Shown here: piece by piece, positions 15,906 through 24,498 of the stretch
How the letters are laid out: every line of letters starts with the position of its first letter
Numbering within the stretch: the stretch's first letter is position 1
Assembly (NCBI RefSeq): GCF_001042485.2
Contig: NZ_LBMN02000036.1
Coordinates: 1-64,000, forward strand
Length of the DNA stretch: 64,000 bases
Origin: Bacillus paralicheniformis
GTDB taxonomy: Bacteria > Bacillota > Bacilli > Bacillales > Bacillaceae
Direction: 5' to 3'
Translations under genes and position numbers: made by a program
Notes under the pieces: generated by a model
Seen by the model: the letters and a program-made list of their open reading frames with translations, nothing else
Databases searched by the model: none
What the model was told of the DNA's origin: nothing

Positions 15906-16307
15906 CTACTTTTGATACGCAGCAAACCAATGGTATGGCTGTATTTCCTTTAAAGATTTATAAAGCAGACGCCCATCCGGTACAGTTACAGCTGCTTTAA
16001 GATTTGGCCCCCAATAAAAAAGTCTTTCCTGGCATACCCCGCACGGCGTTAATACCTTGCATTCGGAATGTTCATCATCTCTCACGACACAAACAGAGTG
16101 CGTAATTTTTGCCTGATATTTATGGGCTTCGAGAATGGCACCCGTTTCAATGCATAAATCGGTTGAAGCGTTGATTACTTCCGGCGCTACGCTCGTCAAG
16201 ATTCTCCCGTCTTCGGTATACATGGCGGCTGCCCCGCCCCATCCGGTCGGATACCTCTTTTTGATCAATTCGACTGCGGTGTCATACAGCATCTGTTCAA
16301 TATTCAT
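15906..16307 (-). CDS. cytidine deaminase-like protein
   Basis: This 133-residue protein has the zinc motifs of the cytidine deaminase fold: C-I-E in DLCIETGAILEA, where the usual motif is (H/C)-A-E, and PCGVCQERLF. The length and single-domain form fit small cytidine or blasticidin-S deaminase-like enzymes. GGGGGATG precedes the ATG at 16307. It is the first gene of a two-gene unit with the GNAT acetyltransferase. Whether it acts on cytidine or on an antibiotic cannot be told. Confidence 0.8.
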   Translation of the reverse strand: MNIEQMLYDTAVELIKKRYPTGWGGAAAMYTEDGRILTSVAPEVINASTDLCIETGAILEAHKYQAKITHSVCVVRDDEHSECKVLTPCGVCQERLFYWGPNLKAAVTVPDGRLLYKSLKEIQPYHWFAAYQK

Positions 16308-16539
16308 TCAGCAACATCCCCCAAACATTGTTTCTAAGGTCTCTCTTTTTACAATACCTGATAATGGAACAGAGGTAAACGAAGATATTCATGATTTCCT
16401 GATCATGCTCACGCATGCCCGCGCTGACGAATGCCTCTGTATGCTCATCACATATTCAAAATCGCTGTTCTTCTGTTTTCATCCGGTTGGCATGACACAT
16501 TTCCGAAATGAATACAGTAAAATGAAGGAGATGAGAAGA

Positions 16540-18429
16540 TTGCGTTCTTTACTAGAAGACGTGAAAGCTTTCAGACAAAAGACGCTCGCAAAGCTTCAAA
16601 ATAGACAGAGACCTGATGGGTCATGGCGGTTTTGTTTTGAAGGGCCCGTGATGACAGACAGCTTTTTCATTTTGATGCTGACCTCACTTGGCGATCAGGA
16701 CTCTTCTCTCATCACAAGTCTTGCTGAACGAATCCGTTCGAAGCAGAGCGGAGACGGTGCGTTTCGCAATCATCCGGATGAAACGGCAGGCAATTTGACC
16801 GCGACAGTCCAGGGCTATACCGGGATGCTGGCTTCGGGGCTCTATGACCGGAGAGATGCGCATATGCAGAAAGCCGAGGCGTTTATTAAGGCAACAGGCG
16901 GTTTGAAGAATGTGCACTTTATGACGAAGTGGATGCTCGCTGCCAACGGGCTGTATCCATGGCCGAGAGCCTATATTCCGCTTTCGTTTTTACTGATCCC
17001 GCCCTATTTCCCGCTTCATTTTTACCATTTCAGCACATACGCAAGAATTCATTTTGTCCCGATGGCCATTACGTTTAATCGACGATTCTCTTTAAAAAAC
17101 AACCAAATCGGCTCGCTTCGGCATCTGGATGAAGCCATGTCAAAAAATCCTCTCGAATGGCTGAACATCCGCTCTTTTGACGAGAGAACCTTCTATTCTT
17201 TCAATCTGCAATGGAAACAGCTCTTTCAATGGCCGGCTTATGTTCATCAGCTCGGATTTGAAGCGGGCAAAAAATATATGCTGGACAGAATCGAAGAAGA
17301 CGGAACACTATACAGCTATGCGAGCGCGACCATGTTCATGATTTACAGCCTGCTAGCGATGGGAATATCAAAAAACGCCCCCGTTGTTAAAAAAGCAGTC
17401 GGCGGAATCAAAAGCCTTATTTCCTCATGCGGAGAGGAAGGCTTCCATTTGGAAAACTCAACTTCCACTGTCTGGGACACCGCGCTCATCAGCTTTGCCA
17501 TACAGGAATCCGGAATACCTGAACAACATTCTTCCATCTCATCGGCAGCGGACTACCTTCTCAAAAGACAGCATGTGAAAAAAGCGGACTGGGCGGTCTC
17601 AAACCCTCAAGCGGCACCGGGAGGGTGGGGTTTTTCGCACATCAATACAAACAATCCCGATTTGGACGATACCGCTGCGGCATTAAAAGCAATTCCGTAT
17701 CAAAGGCGTCCGGCTGCCTGGAACCGGGGGCTCACCTGGCTTATATCAATGCAAAACAAGGATGGGGGGTTTTCAGCATTTGAAAAAAACGTTGACCATC
17801 CGCTCATCCGAAATCTGCCGCTCGAATCTGCCGCTGACGCAGCAGTCGATCCGTCAACGGCAGACTTGACTGGGCGCATTCTTCATCTGCTCGGACTTAA
17901 AGAGCGGTTGACAGATGACCATCCCGCAGTCAGACGCGCTCTAAGGTGGCTTGATCACCATCAGGAAGCTGACGGTTCGTGGTATGGCAGATGGGGCGTC
18001 TGCTTTATTTACGGGACATGGGCCGCACTCACCGGAATGAAAGCCGTCGGAATTTCCCACAATCACTCGTCTGTCAGAAAAGCGGTCTCCTGGCTTAAAT
18101 CGATCCAGCTTGAAGACGGAAGCTGGGGAGAATCTTGCAAAAGCTGGGAAGCGAAGCGTTTTGTCCCTCTTCACTTTGGAACAGTTGTTCAATCTTCATG
18201 GGCGCTGGAGGCGCTTTTGCAATATGAGCGTCCGGATGACCCTAAGATCTTAAAAGGGATTCGTTTTCTCACCGATGATCACGAAAGCTCGCCTGAGCGA
18301 CTCGAATACCCGACGGGAATCGGGCTGCCGAAACAATTCTACATCCGCTATCACAGTTATCCTTTTGTGTTTTCATTGCTCGCTTCAAGCGCATTTATTA
18401 AAAAAGCGGAAATGAGGGAGACATATTGA
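16540..18429 (+). CDS. sqhC: sporulenol synthase (squalene-hopene cyclase family)
   Basis: A 629-residue triterpene cyclase. It carries the catalytic acid motif DLDDTA in NTNNPDLDDTAAALK and several QW repeats (RQRPDGSWRF, QNKDGGFSAFE, HQEADGSWYGRWG, QLEDGSWGES). In Bacillus this enzyme cyclises tetraprenyl-beta-curcumene to sporulenol, a spore lipid, and also takes squalene in vitro. The start is TTG at 16540, 9 bases after AAGGAG, giving MRSLLEDVKAF, which aligns residue for residue with the B. subtilis N-terminus as I recall it; the longer upstream frame overlaps the opposing deaminase gene. Its TGA overlaps the TTG start of sodF, so translation is coupled. Confidence 0.92.
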   Translation: MRSLLEDVKAFRQKTLAKLQNRQRPDGSWRFCFEGPVMTDSFFILMLTSLGDQDSSLITSLAERIRSKQSGDGAFRNHPDETAGNLTATVQGYTGMLASGLYDRRDAHMQKAEAFIKATGGLKNVHFMTKWMLAANGLYPWPRAYIPLSFLLIPPYFPLHFYHFSTYARIHFVPMAITFNRRFSLKNNQIGSLRHLDEAMSKNPLEWLNIRSFDERTFYSFNLQWKQLFQWPAYVHQLGFEAGKKYMLDRIEEDGTLYSYASATMFMIYSLLAMGISKNAPVVKKAVGGIKSLISSCGEEGFHLENSTSTVWDTALISFAIQESGIPEQHSSISSAADYLLKRQHVKKADWAVSNPQAAPGGWGFSHINTNNPDLDDTAAALKAIPYQRRPAAWNRGLTWLISMQNKDGGFSAFEKNVDHPLIRNLPLESAADAAVDPSTADLTGRILHLLGLKERLTDDHPAVRRALRWLDHHQEADGSWYGRWGVCFIYGTWAALTGMKAVGISHNHSSVRKAVSWLKSIQLEDGSWGESCKSWEAKRFVPLHFGTVVQSSWALEALLQYERPDDPKILKGIRFLTDDHESSPERLEYPTGIGLPKQFYIRYHSYPFVFSLLASSAFIKKAEMRETY

Positions 18430-19265
18430 ATGCTTACAAAGAAAAAATAGCGTCATGGGCCAAAGGTCTGAAAGACCAGATGAAAGATGATCCTTCTATA
18501 GAAAGCCAGTTAGAAAAACTTTTTCAATCACTGGATGATCCTCGTGCGACCGAACAGGAATGGTATGAACAGGCAGAAGCCGTGTATCAAGCCATCTCCC
18601 GCAGTGATGCGTCTCAAGCAGGTCGGCAGCCATTCAGAACAGTGCCGATCGGAGGCCATCGCCTGCCAAGCCTGCCCTACTCTTATTCAGCCCTTGAGCC
18701 TTATATTTCAAGAGAAATTATGTTTCTTCATCATACAAAACATCACCAAAGCTATGTCGACGGCTTGAACAAAGCTGAAAAAGAACTGCAGAAAGCAAGG
18801 CAAACCAAACAATTCGACCTTGTAAACCACTGGGAAAGAGAGCTCGCCTTCCACGGAGCCGGGCACTATTTGCACACGATATTTTGGTACGCGATGCATC
18901 CAAAAGGAAAAAGGCGGCCGACAGGCGAATTGCTGGAAATGATTAACCGTTCTTTCGGCAGCTATTCGGCCTTTAAAGAACAATTTTCCGAAGCGGCGAA
19001 AAAGGTGGAAGGCGTGGGCTGGGCGATCCTTGTCTGGGCGCCTCGCTCGCACCGCTTGGAAATTCTGATCGCAGAAAAACATCAGCTGATGAGCCAATGG
19101 GATGTGATCCCCCTTCTCCCGCTCGACGTATGGGAACACGCATACTACCTTCAATATAAAAATGAAAGGGCAAAATACGTCGATAATTGGTGGAATGTCG
19201 TTGACTGGAGAGAACCTGAAAGGCGGTTTGCGACAGCAAAGCGCGTTCTATGGGAGCCCTTCTGA
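18426..19265 (+). CDS. sodF: iron/manganese superoxide dismutase SodF
   Basis: A 279-residue Fe/Mn superoxide dismutase with an extra N-terminal helical region of about 75 residues, typical of Bacillus SodF. The dismutase core starts LPSLPYSYSALEPYIS. Metal ligands are the His in MFLHHTKHHQSYVDGLN, the His in FHGAGHYLHTIFW, and Asp and His in PLDVWEHAYYLQYKN. The start is TTG at 18426, overlapping the sqhC stop, with GAGGGAG 5 bases upstream. Coupling to sqhC suggests a role in protecting spore or membrane components; that is inference. Confidence 0.9.
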   Translation: MNAYKEKIASWAKGLKDQMKDDPSIESQLEKLFQSLDDPRATEQEWYEQAEAVYQAISRSDASQAGRQPFRTVPIGGHRLPSLPYSYSALEPYISREIMFLHHTKHHQSYVDGLNKAEKELQKARQTKQFDLVNHWERELAFHGAGHYLHTIFWYAMHPKGKRRPTGELLEMINRSFGSYSAFKEQFSEAAKKVEGVGWAILVWAPRSHRLEILIAEKHQLMSQWDVIPLLPLDVWEHAYYLQYKNERAKYVDNWWNVVDWREPERRFATAKRVLWEPF

Positions 19266-19281
19266 TTCAAATTCAATGGCG

Positions 19282-19312
19282 GGACTTCAACTACTGAAGT
19301 CCTCTTTTGTTT
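19282..19312 (+). terminator. terminator of sqhC-sodF
   Basis: GGACTTCA-ACTAC-TGAAGTCC followed by TCTTTTGTTT. Confidence 0.85.
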
Positions 19313-19880
19313 CGGTAGTTGCGCCCGACATCGGCCTCCCCGTCAAAGCCTTGCCTCAAAAAACGGACGAGCCTTTCCTCTCGCACCTTTCTCTTCTCTG
19401 CGCCAGGCAGCCGTCGACACTGGCCGAATCGAGCGAAAGTGCCGATACCTTATCACTCTCAATACCGTATCTATATCCCTTAAACCCTCTATCGTCTGTA
19501 ATAAGATAACAAATAAAAGTTTAAATATCCCAGTTTCTCTTGAGGATTGTTAAGGCCGCTACACGGAGATTGGCAAGGAGGGGTCGGAAGAGAACCCCCA
19601 CAACCATACATCCTTCTGAATCTGCTATTTTGATCATCCCTTTATGAAATACTGAATCTCAACAGTCTATCAATATATCCCAAATTTGTGCCTTAAGTAT
19701 GGAATGTGAACATTTTTTGATTTATTTGGAAAATAGTCGTTTTTCCTCATTCTTCTAATTCCAAAACTCGTTAAGCTATTCTACAAGAAGGGAGGGAATA
19801 AATGAATAAACTGTCGATGTTTGTCTGATTCAGCCGGTCAGTTTTTCGAAAATGGCAAATTTATTTTAGGAGGGTAAATC
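19313..19880. other. non-coding region before a secreted-protein gene
   Basis: No convincing gene. A mini-frame MNKLSMFV with AAGGGAGGG before its ATG lies at 19801-19827, upstream of the secreted-protein gene, and may be a leader peptide. A GGGGTCGGAAGAGAACCCC hairpin lies near 19578-19596. Confidence 0.4.
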
Positions 19881-20411
19881 ATGAAAAAAATGTTTGCTTT
19901 CTTTACAGCCTTAATGCTCGGTTTGACTTGTTTGCCGTACTTATCAGAAGCGAAAGAATCAAAGCATACGGACAGTTCTGTTACAACCTTGCCTTCTATG
20001 TCTATATCCACATCTCTCAATCAGTCATTGGACCAGGAAAAACAACAGTTTAAAACTTCCGCTATTAATCTCAACATCAGCCTCGACCTCTTAGGAATCG
20101 GAAACTCGATTAGAGACGCCATCGTTCAAAGCAATAACCGCAGCGGTTTCGTCAAAAACTGCATGGAAACCGCTTTTTATTCTGCAGGGCAAAGATACAA
20201 TGTCATGGTGTTCAACTTAAGCCAAGGCTATCACAACGGTTTAAGAGGAGTTAAATTTTATGGATCTGCCAACTATCATGGCGTGATTTACGGCATTTGG
20301 GTATTTGAAAGCGGACAATTTACAAACCAGGGAGACGGCGGCTGGATTAACTGGGCCTTTAAAGGCTGGTTTGATCGAAACGGCCAAACTGTAACATTCC
20401 GCAAGCCTTAA
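19881..20411 (+). CDS. secreted protein, YolA-like
   Basis: This 176-residue protein begins with a signal peptide (MKKMFAFFTALMLGLTCLP, probable cleavage after LSEAKES or nearby). The mature part contains FYSAGQRYNVMVFNL and a C-terminal block GDGGWINWAFKGWFDRNG, which I associate with small exported Bacillus proteins such as YolA. It has a single Cys in the mature part. TAGGAGGG precedes the ATG by 7 bases. A terminator follows, so it is monocistronic. Function is unknown; toxin or stress roles have been suggested for relatives, not shown. Confidence 0.7.
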   Translation: MKKMFAFFTALMLGLTCLPYLSEAKESKHTDSSVTTLPSMSISTSLNQSLDQEKQQFKTSAINLNISLDLLGIGNSIRDAIVQSNNRSGFVKNCMETAFYSAGQRYNVMVFNLSQGYHNGLRGVKFYGSANYHGVIYGIWVFESGQFTNQGDGGWINWAFKGWFDRNGQTVTFRKP

Positions 20412-20437
20412 TCAAAGTCAAAGTATCCCCCTCTTCT

Positions 20438-20485
20438 GCCTGCCGGTAAAATCGTCAAGAACGAATTCACCGGCAGGCCTTTTTA
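20438..20485 (+). terminator. terminator of the secreted-protein gene
   Basis: GCCTGCCGGT (20438-20447) pairs with ACCGGCAGGC (20469-20478), followed by CTTTTT. Confidence 0.85.
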
Positions 20486-20593
20486 ATATGTCTGCCGCAG
20501 AAAAAAGCCGATTAATCATACACTTCCCTTGCCGGTCATACCGCTGCCATTTCACAGAGAGAAAAGAAAGTACCGCTGACAAACTGTCTGCAT

Positions 20594-20621
20594 GAAAAAA
20601 AGGCCGGACAAATCCGGCCTT
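20594..20621 (-). terminator. terminator of yocR
   Basis: On the minus strand AAGGCCGGA-TTTG-TCCGGCCTT followed by TTTTT. Confidence 0.9.
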
Positions 20622-20636
20622 ATAAACAATTCAATC

Positions 20637-21977
20637 TTAAAATACGCCAATGACGTCCAAAAAGACGACAATAATAACGATCGGAGCGGCGTAGCGGATC
20701 AGCAAAAGCCATGCTGCAAACCATTTTCTGCTGATTTTAGAGCCCTCCCTCAATTCAGCAAAAAGCTCTTCTTTCGGGATTTTGAGCGGCACAAAAACAG
20801 CGATGAGCAAAGCGCCGAGCGGCATTAAAATATTGCTGACAAGGTAATCCGCCGCATCAAAAATAGATAGATTAAAAATCGATACATCCTGAAGCACGCC
20901 ATATGATAATGCTGAAGGAATTCCGAATAGGAAAATCGCAATTCCCCCGGCCCAAGCGAAAGCCTGTCTTTTTTTAGGATCCCCTTTTGATAAGGAAGAA
21001 ACAAGGATCTCAAGCATTGAAAATGCGGACGTCAGTGTAGCAAATAAAAATAAGAGCAGAAACGCCAATAAAAAGACGATTCCCAAAGGCATCTTGTGAA
21101 AGACTGACGGCAGCACATTAAATAACAGCATCGGGCCGGCATCAGGAGATAATCCGAATGAAAAAACGGCCGGAAAAATCGCAAACCCGGCAAGAATCGC
21201 TACAGATACATTGAGCAATGTCACTGAAACGGCCGACTGTATAAGGTTTTCTTTTTTCGATAAATAAGAGCTGTACGTTACCATAACGGAAACACCGACA
21301 CTCAGCGAGAAAAAGGATTGTCCAAGCGCAAACAGCACCGTTTTGGCTGTGATATGGGAAAGATCAGGTTTTAAGAAAAATTCCAATCCTTCCATTGAAC
21401 CGGGAAGTGTAAGCGAACGGATGATCAAAAGCAGAAAAATAACGAACAGAGCAGGCATCATAAACTTGCTCGCTTTTTCAATTCCGCTTCTGACCCCTTT
21501 TGCAACAACAAGAATCGTGATCATGATAAATGCAAACTGGCTCGCAAGAACGAGATACGGATTTGCAATTGTCTCTCCGAAAAGACCTGCATAATCCGTG
21601 CTTCTTGACAGTTCGCCGGTCAGTCCTTTGATAATATAAATGATGATCCAGCCGCCGACAACACTATAAAAAGACAGCAGAATAAAACACGTGATAATGC
21701 CAAGCCGGCCGATCCAATGCCAAAGCGAGCCGGGCGCCAGCTCCTTATAGGATTCAACGGCATCTTTTTGAGTCTTTCTGCCGATAATGAACTCCGCCAT
21801 TAATAACGGAAGCCCAATCAATAAAGTAAAAAGAATAAACATAAGTAAAAATGCTCCGCCGCCGCTTGTTCCGGCGACATAAGGAAACTTCCATATCGCG
21901 CCGAGCCCGATTGCCGAGCCGGCCGAAGCTAAGATAAATCCAAGCTTTGATGACCATATATTTTGTTGATTTTCCAC
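20637..21977 (-). CDS. yocR: neurotransmitter:sodium symporter family transporter YocR
   Basis: A 446-residue integral membrane protein of the LeuT/NSS fold. The first helix carries the sodium- and substrate-binding stretch [17 protein letters not shown], and the family block [12 protein letters not shown] follows; 11-12 hydrophobic helices are visible. NSS proteins import amino acids or related compounds with sodium. The start is GTG at 21977, with GAGGTG 5 bases upstream. Position next to yocS and odhB matches B. subtilis. Substrate unknown. Confidence 0.88.
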   Translation of the reverse strand: MENQQNIWSSKLGFILASAGSAIGLGAIWKFPYVAGTSGGGAFLLMFILFTLLIGLPLLMAEFIIGRKTQKDAVESYKELAPGSLWHWIGRLGIITCFILLSFYSVVGGWIIIYIIKGLTGELSRSTDYAGLFGETIANPYLVLASQFAFIMITILVVAKGVRSGIEKASKFMMPALFVIFLLLIIRSLTLPGSMEGLEFFLKPDLSHITAKTVLFALGQSFFSLSVGVSVMVTYSSYLSKKENLIQSAVSVTLLNVSVAILAGFAIFPAVFSFGLSPDAGPMLLFNVLPSVFHKMPLGIVFLLAFLLLFLFATLTSAFSMLEILVSSLSKGDPKKRQAFAWAGGIAIFLFGIPSALSYGVLQDVSIFNLSIFDAADYLVSNILMPLGALLIAVFVPLKIPKEELFAELREGSKISRKWFAAWLLLIRYAAPIVIIVVFLDVIGVF

Positions 21978-22121
21978 TTAAGCACCTCTTCTTCTCGGTC
22001 TAATTGCATATGGCTACAAACTATCATTTTAAAAAGCATAAACGAATTCGTCAAGGTTTTCAAACATTTCTTTCAGTTTACATAATAATATTATTTAAAA
22101 CAAATTCGAATTTTACAAGTA

Positions 22122-22149
22122 TTGAATTATTCAGAATATTAATTATAAT
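22122..22149 (+). promoter_or_regulatory. sigma-A-like promoter of yocS
   Basis: TTGAAT (22122-22127) and TATAAT (22144-22149) with a 16-base spacer, 43 bases before the yocS start. Confidence 0.5.
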
Positions 22150-22191
22150 AAGAGGATGTTATATTTTCTACAGATGTGAGGAGCTGGACTT

Positions 22192-23172
22192 ATGAGTTAT
22201 TTGATCAAAATCAGTCAATTTGCAGGAAAAACGTTCGCCATTTGGGTGATTCTGTTTGCGGTTCTCGGCTTTGCCTTTCCGACGCAATTCACCTGGATCA
22301 CCCCTTATATTACCATCCTGCTTGGCGTGATTATGTTTGGCATGGGATTGACATTGTCAGCGGACGATTTTAAAGAGCTGCTGAGACGTCCCCTGCATGT
22401 GCTGATCGGTGTGCTGGTTCAATATACGGTCATGCCGCTGCTCGCTTTTGGACTGGCCTATGGACTCGGGCTTCCCTCCGAAATAGCGGTTGGGGTCATT
22501 TTAGTGGGATGCTGTCCCGGGGGAACGGCATCAAACGTCATGACATTTTTGGCGAAGGGGAATATCGCCCTGTCAGTGGCGATTACAACGGTTTCCACAT
22601 TGCTTGCCCCTTTTTTAACGCCGTTTCTCATTTTATTTTTCGCAAAAGAATGGCTTCCGGTATCTCCGGGCTCACTGTTCTTGTCGATTTTACAGGCGGT
22701 GCTGCTCCCGATTATCGCCGGGCTGATCGTTCAATTTTTCTTTAAAAAACAAGTGAAAAAAGCGGTGCAGGTGCTTCCGCTCGTCTCTGTTCTCGGCATC
22801 GTCGCCATCGTCACCGCGGTCGTCGGAGGCAATCGGGAAAACATTATTCAATCAGGGCTGTTGATTTTTGCGGTCGTCGTTCTTCATAATGGCCTCGGCC
22901 TTTTCCTTGGCTTTGTTTTGGCAAAGTGCTTTAAAATGGATTATGCATTACAAAAAGCCGTGTCCATTGAGGTCGGCATGCAGAATTCGGGTCTCGGTGC
23001 AGCATTGGCAACGGCGCACTTCTCTCCTCTTTCCGCTGTCCCGAGCGCTGTTTTCAGCGTCTGGCATAACCTTTCAGGCTCATGGCTTGCGACATACTGG
23101 AGCAAGAAAGCAAATAAGCAGAAGAATAACAATTATTCTCCTGCCCCGCAGATGATAAACAAAAAGCTTTGA
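22192..23172 (+). CDS. yocS: bile acid:sodium symporter family transporter YocS
   Basis: A 326-residue membrane protein of the BASS family. The signature GVILVGCCPGGTASNVMTFLAKGN (read as two pieces, GVILVGCCPGG and TASNVMTFLAKGN) contains the sodium-site residues, and VEVGMQNSGLG-like EVGMQNSGLGAALA marks the second crossing region; about 9-10 helices are visible. Relatives carry pantothenate, 2-keto acids or bile acids. GAGGAGC lies 7 bases before the ATG. Divergent from yocR. It shares a terminator with odhB. Substrate not determinable. Confidence 0.88.
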   Translation: MSYLIKISQFAGKTFAIWVILFAVLGFAFPTQFTWITPYITILLGVIMFGMGLTLSADDFKELLRRPLHVLIGVLVQYTVMPLLAFGLAYGLGLPSEIAVGVILVGCCPGGTASNVMTFLAKGNIALSVAITTVSTLLAPFLTPFLILFFAKEWLPVSPGSLFLSILQAVLLPIIAGLIVQFFFKKQVKKAVQVLPLVSVLGIVAIVTAVVGGNRENIIQSGLLIFAVVVLHNGLGLFLGFVLAKCFKMDYALQKAVSIEVGMQNSGLGAALATAHFSPLSAVPSAVFSVWHNLSGSWLATYWSKKANKQKNNNYSPAPQMINKKL

Positions 23173-23197
23173 CCGTACATGCGGCCAAAGCTTTTTT
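23161..23197 (+). terminator. bidirectional terminator between yocS and odhB
   Basis: AAAAAGCTTTG (23161-23171) pairs with CAAAGCTTTTT (23186-23196). It overlaps the yocS stop codon and ends 8 bases from the odhB stop. Confidence 0.85.
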
Positions 23198-23203
23198 CTT
23201 GAT

Positions 23204-24484
23204 TTAACCTTCCAACAGAAGCTGTTCAGGATCTTCAAGCAGATTTTTAATCGTAACCAGGAAGCCGACTGCCTCTTTACCGTCGACGATCCGGTGGTCA
23301 TACGATAATGCAATGTACATCATCGGGCGGTTTTCGAAACGCTCTTCATCAATTGCTACAGGGCGCAGCTGGATCTTATGCATGCCCAAAATACCAACTT
23401 GCGGACTGTTCAAAATCGGAGTCGACAACAGTGATCCGAACGTTCCTCCGTTTGTGATCGTAAAGGAGCCTCCTTGAAGCTCGTTGAGCGACAATTTGTT
23501 GTTTCTCGCTTTCTTCGCAAGCTCTCCGATATCCTTTTCAATATCAGCAAAGGTTTTGCGGTCTGCATCCCGAACGACCGGTACGACGAGGCCATCCGGC
23601 GCAGCAACAGCGATTCCGATGTCATAGAATTGTTTGATCACAAGCTCGTCGCCTTGAATTTCCGCGTTGAGGAGCGGATATTTTTTCAGCGCGGCGACCA
23701 CAGCTTTTGTAAAGAATGACATGAATCCGAGCTTCACATCATGCTGCTCAAGGAATTGATCTTTTCGGCGTTTCCTTAGGTTCATGACCGCCGTCATGTC
23801 CACTTCGTTGAATGTCGTCAGCATAGCGGCGGTGTGCTGAACTTCAACGAGGCGTTTGGCGATCGTCTGTCTCCGGCGGGACATTCTTTGACGCTCTACC
23901 GGTTTACCTGCATTTTCGGTTTGTTTAGCAGCCGGCGCCTGTGTTTCGAGTTTTGGTTCAGGCTGAGCTTTTGGCGGCTGCTCGTTCTTCTGATAAGATT
24001 CAACATCTTGCTTTCTGACCCTTCCGAGCGGATCACCGGTAGGAATCTCCGATAAATCGATGCCTTTTTCACGGGCGAGCTTTCGGGCAGCCGGAGAAGC
24101 GATTGTCCTTGTTTTGGTTGTATCCGCCTCATCGTTCGCGCTTTCGCGAGGTTCGGCTGTCTTTTCAGACGTGGCTGGCTTCTCTTCCGAAGCGCCGGCG
24201 CTTTCTTGAGCGTCAGCTTGAGGAGCCGTTGATTGGCCTCCTTCTCCTTCGCCTTCTGAAATCGTTCCGATTATTTCGCCGACCTGAACCGTGTCACCGG
24301 AATCTTTCAGCACTTCCTGAAGAACGCCGGACTGCTCTGCCGTCAATTCAACGTTGACTTTATCAGTCTCCAGCTCAAGCAGGAATTCCCCTTGTTCTAC
24401 ATAATCTCCCGGTTGTTTCAGCCATTGGGCTATCGTTCCTTCTGAAATTGATTCCGCTAATTCAGGTACTTTAATTTCCGCCAT
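23204..24484 (-). CDS. odhB: 2-oxoglutarate dehydrogenase E2 (dihydrolipoyl succinyltransferase)
   Basis: A 426-residue E2 subunit. Domains in order: lipoyl domain (1-80, lipoyl-lysine in [11 protein letters not shown]), an Ala/Glu/Pro-rich linker, a peripheral subunit-binding domain (about 128-165, [18 protein letters not shown]), a second linker rich in Pro and Gln, and the catalytic acyltransferase domain with the HxxxD motif in [12 protein letters not shown]. It transfers succinyl groups to CoA in the TCA cycle. It lies 14 bases downstream of odhA in the same operon and ends at the terminator shared with yocS. Confidence 0.95.
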   Translation of the reverse strand: MAEIKVPELAESISEGTIAQWLKQPGDYVEQGEFLLELETDKVNVELTAEQSGVLQEVLKDSGDTVQVGEIIGTISEGEGEGGQSTAPQADAQESAGASEEKPATSEKTAEPRESANDEADTTKTRTIASPAARKLAREKGIDLSEIPTGDPLGRVRKQDVESYQKNEQPPKAQPEPKLETQAPAAKQTENAGKPVERQRMSRRRQTIAKRLVEVQHTAAMLTTFNEVDMTAVMNLRKRRKDQFLEQHDVKLGFMSFFTKAVVAALKKYPLLNAEIQGDELVIKQFYDIGIAVAAPDGLVVPVVRDADRKTFADIEKDIGELAKKARNNKLSLNELQGGSFTITNGGTFGSLLSTPILNSPQVGILGMHKIQLRPVAIDEERFENRPMMYIALSYDHRIVDGKEAVGFLVTIKNLLEDPEQLLLEG

Positions 24485-24498
24485 TTTTTAGTTCCCCC

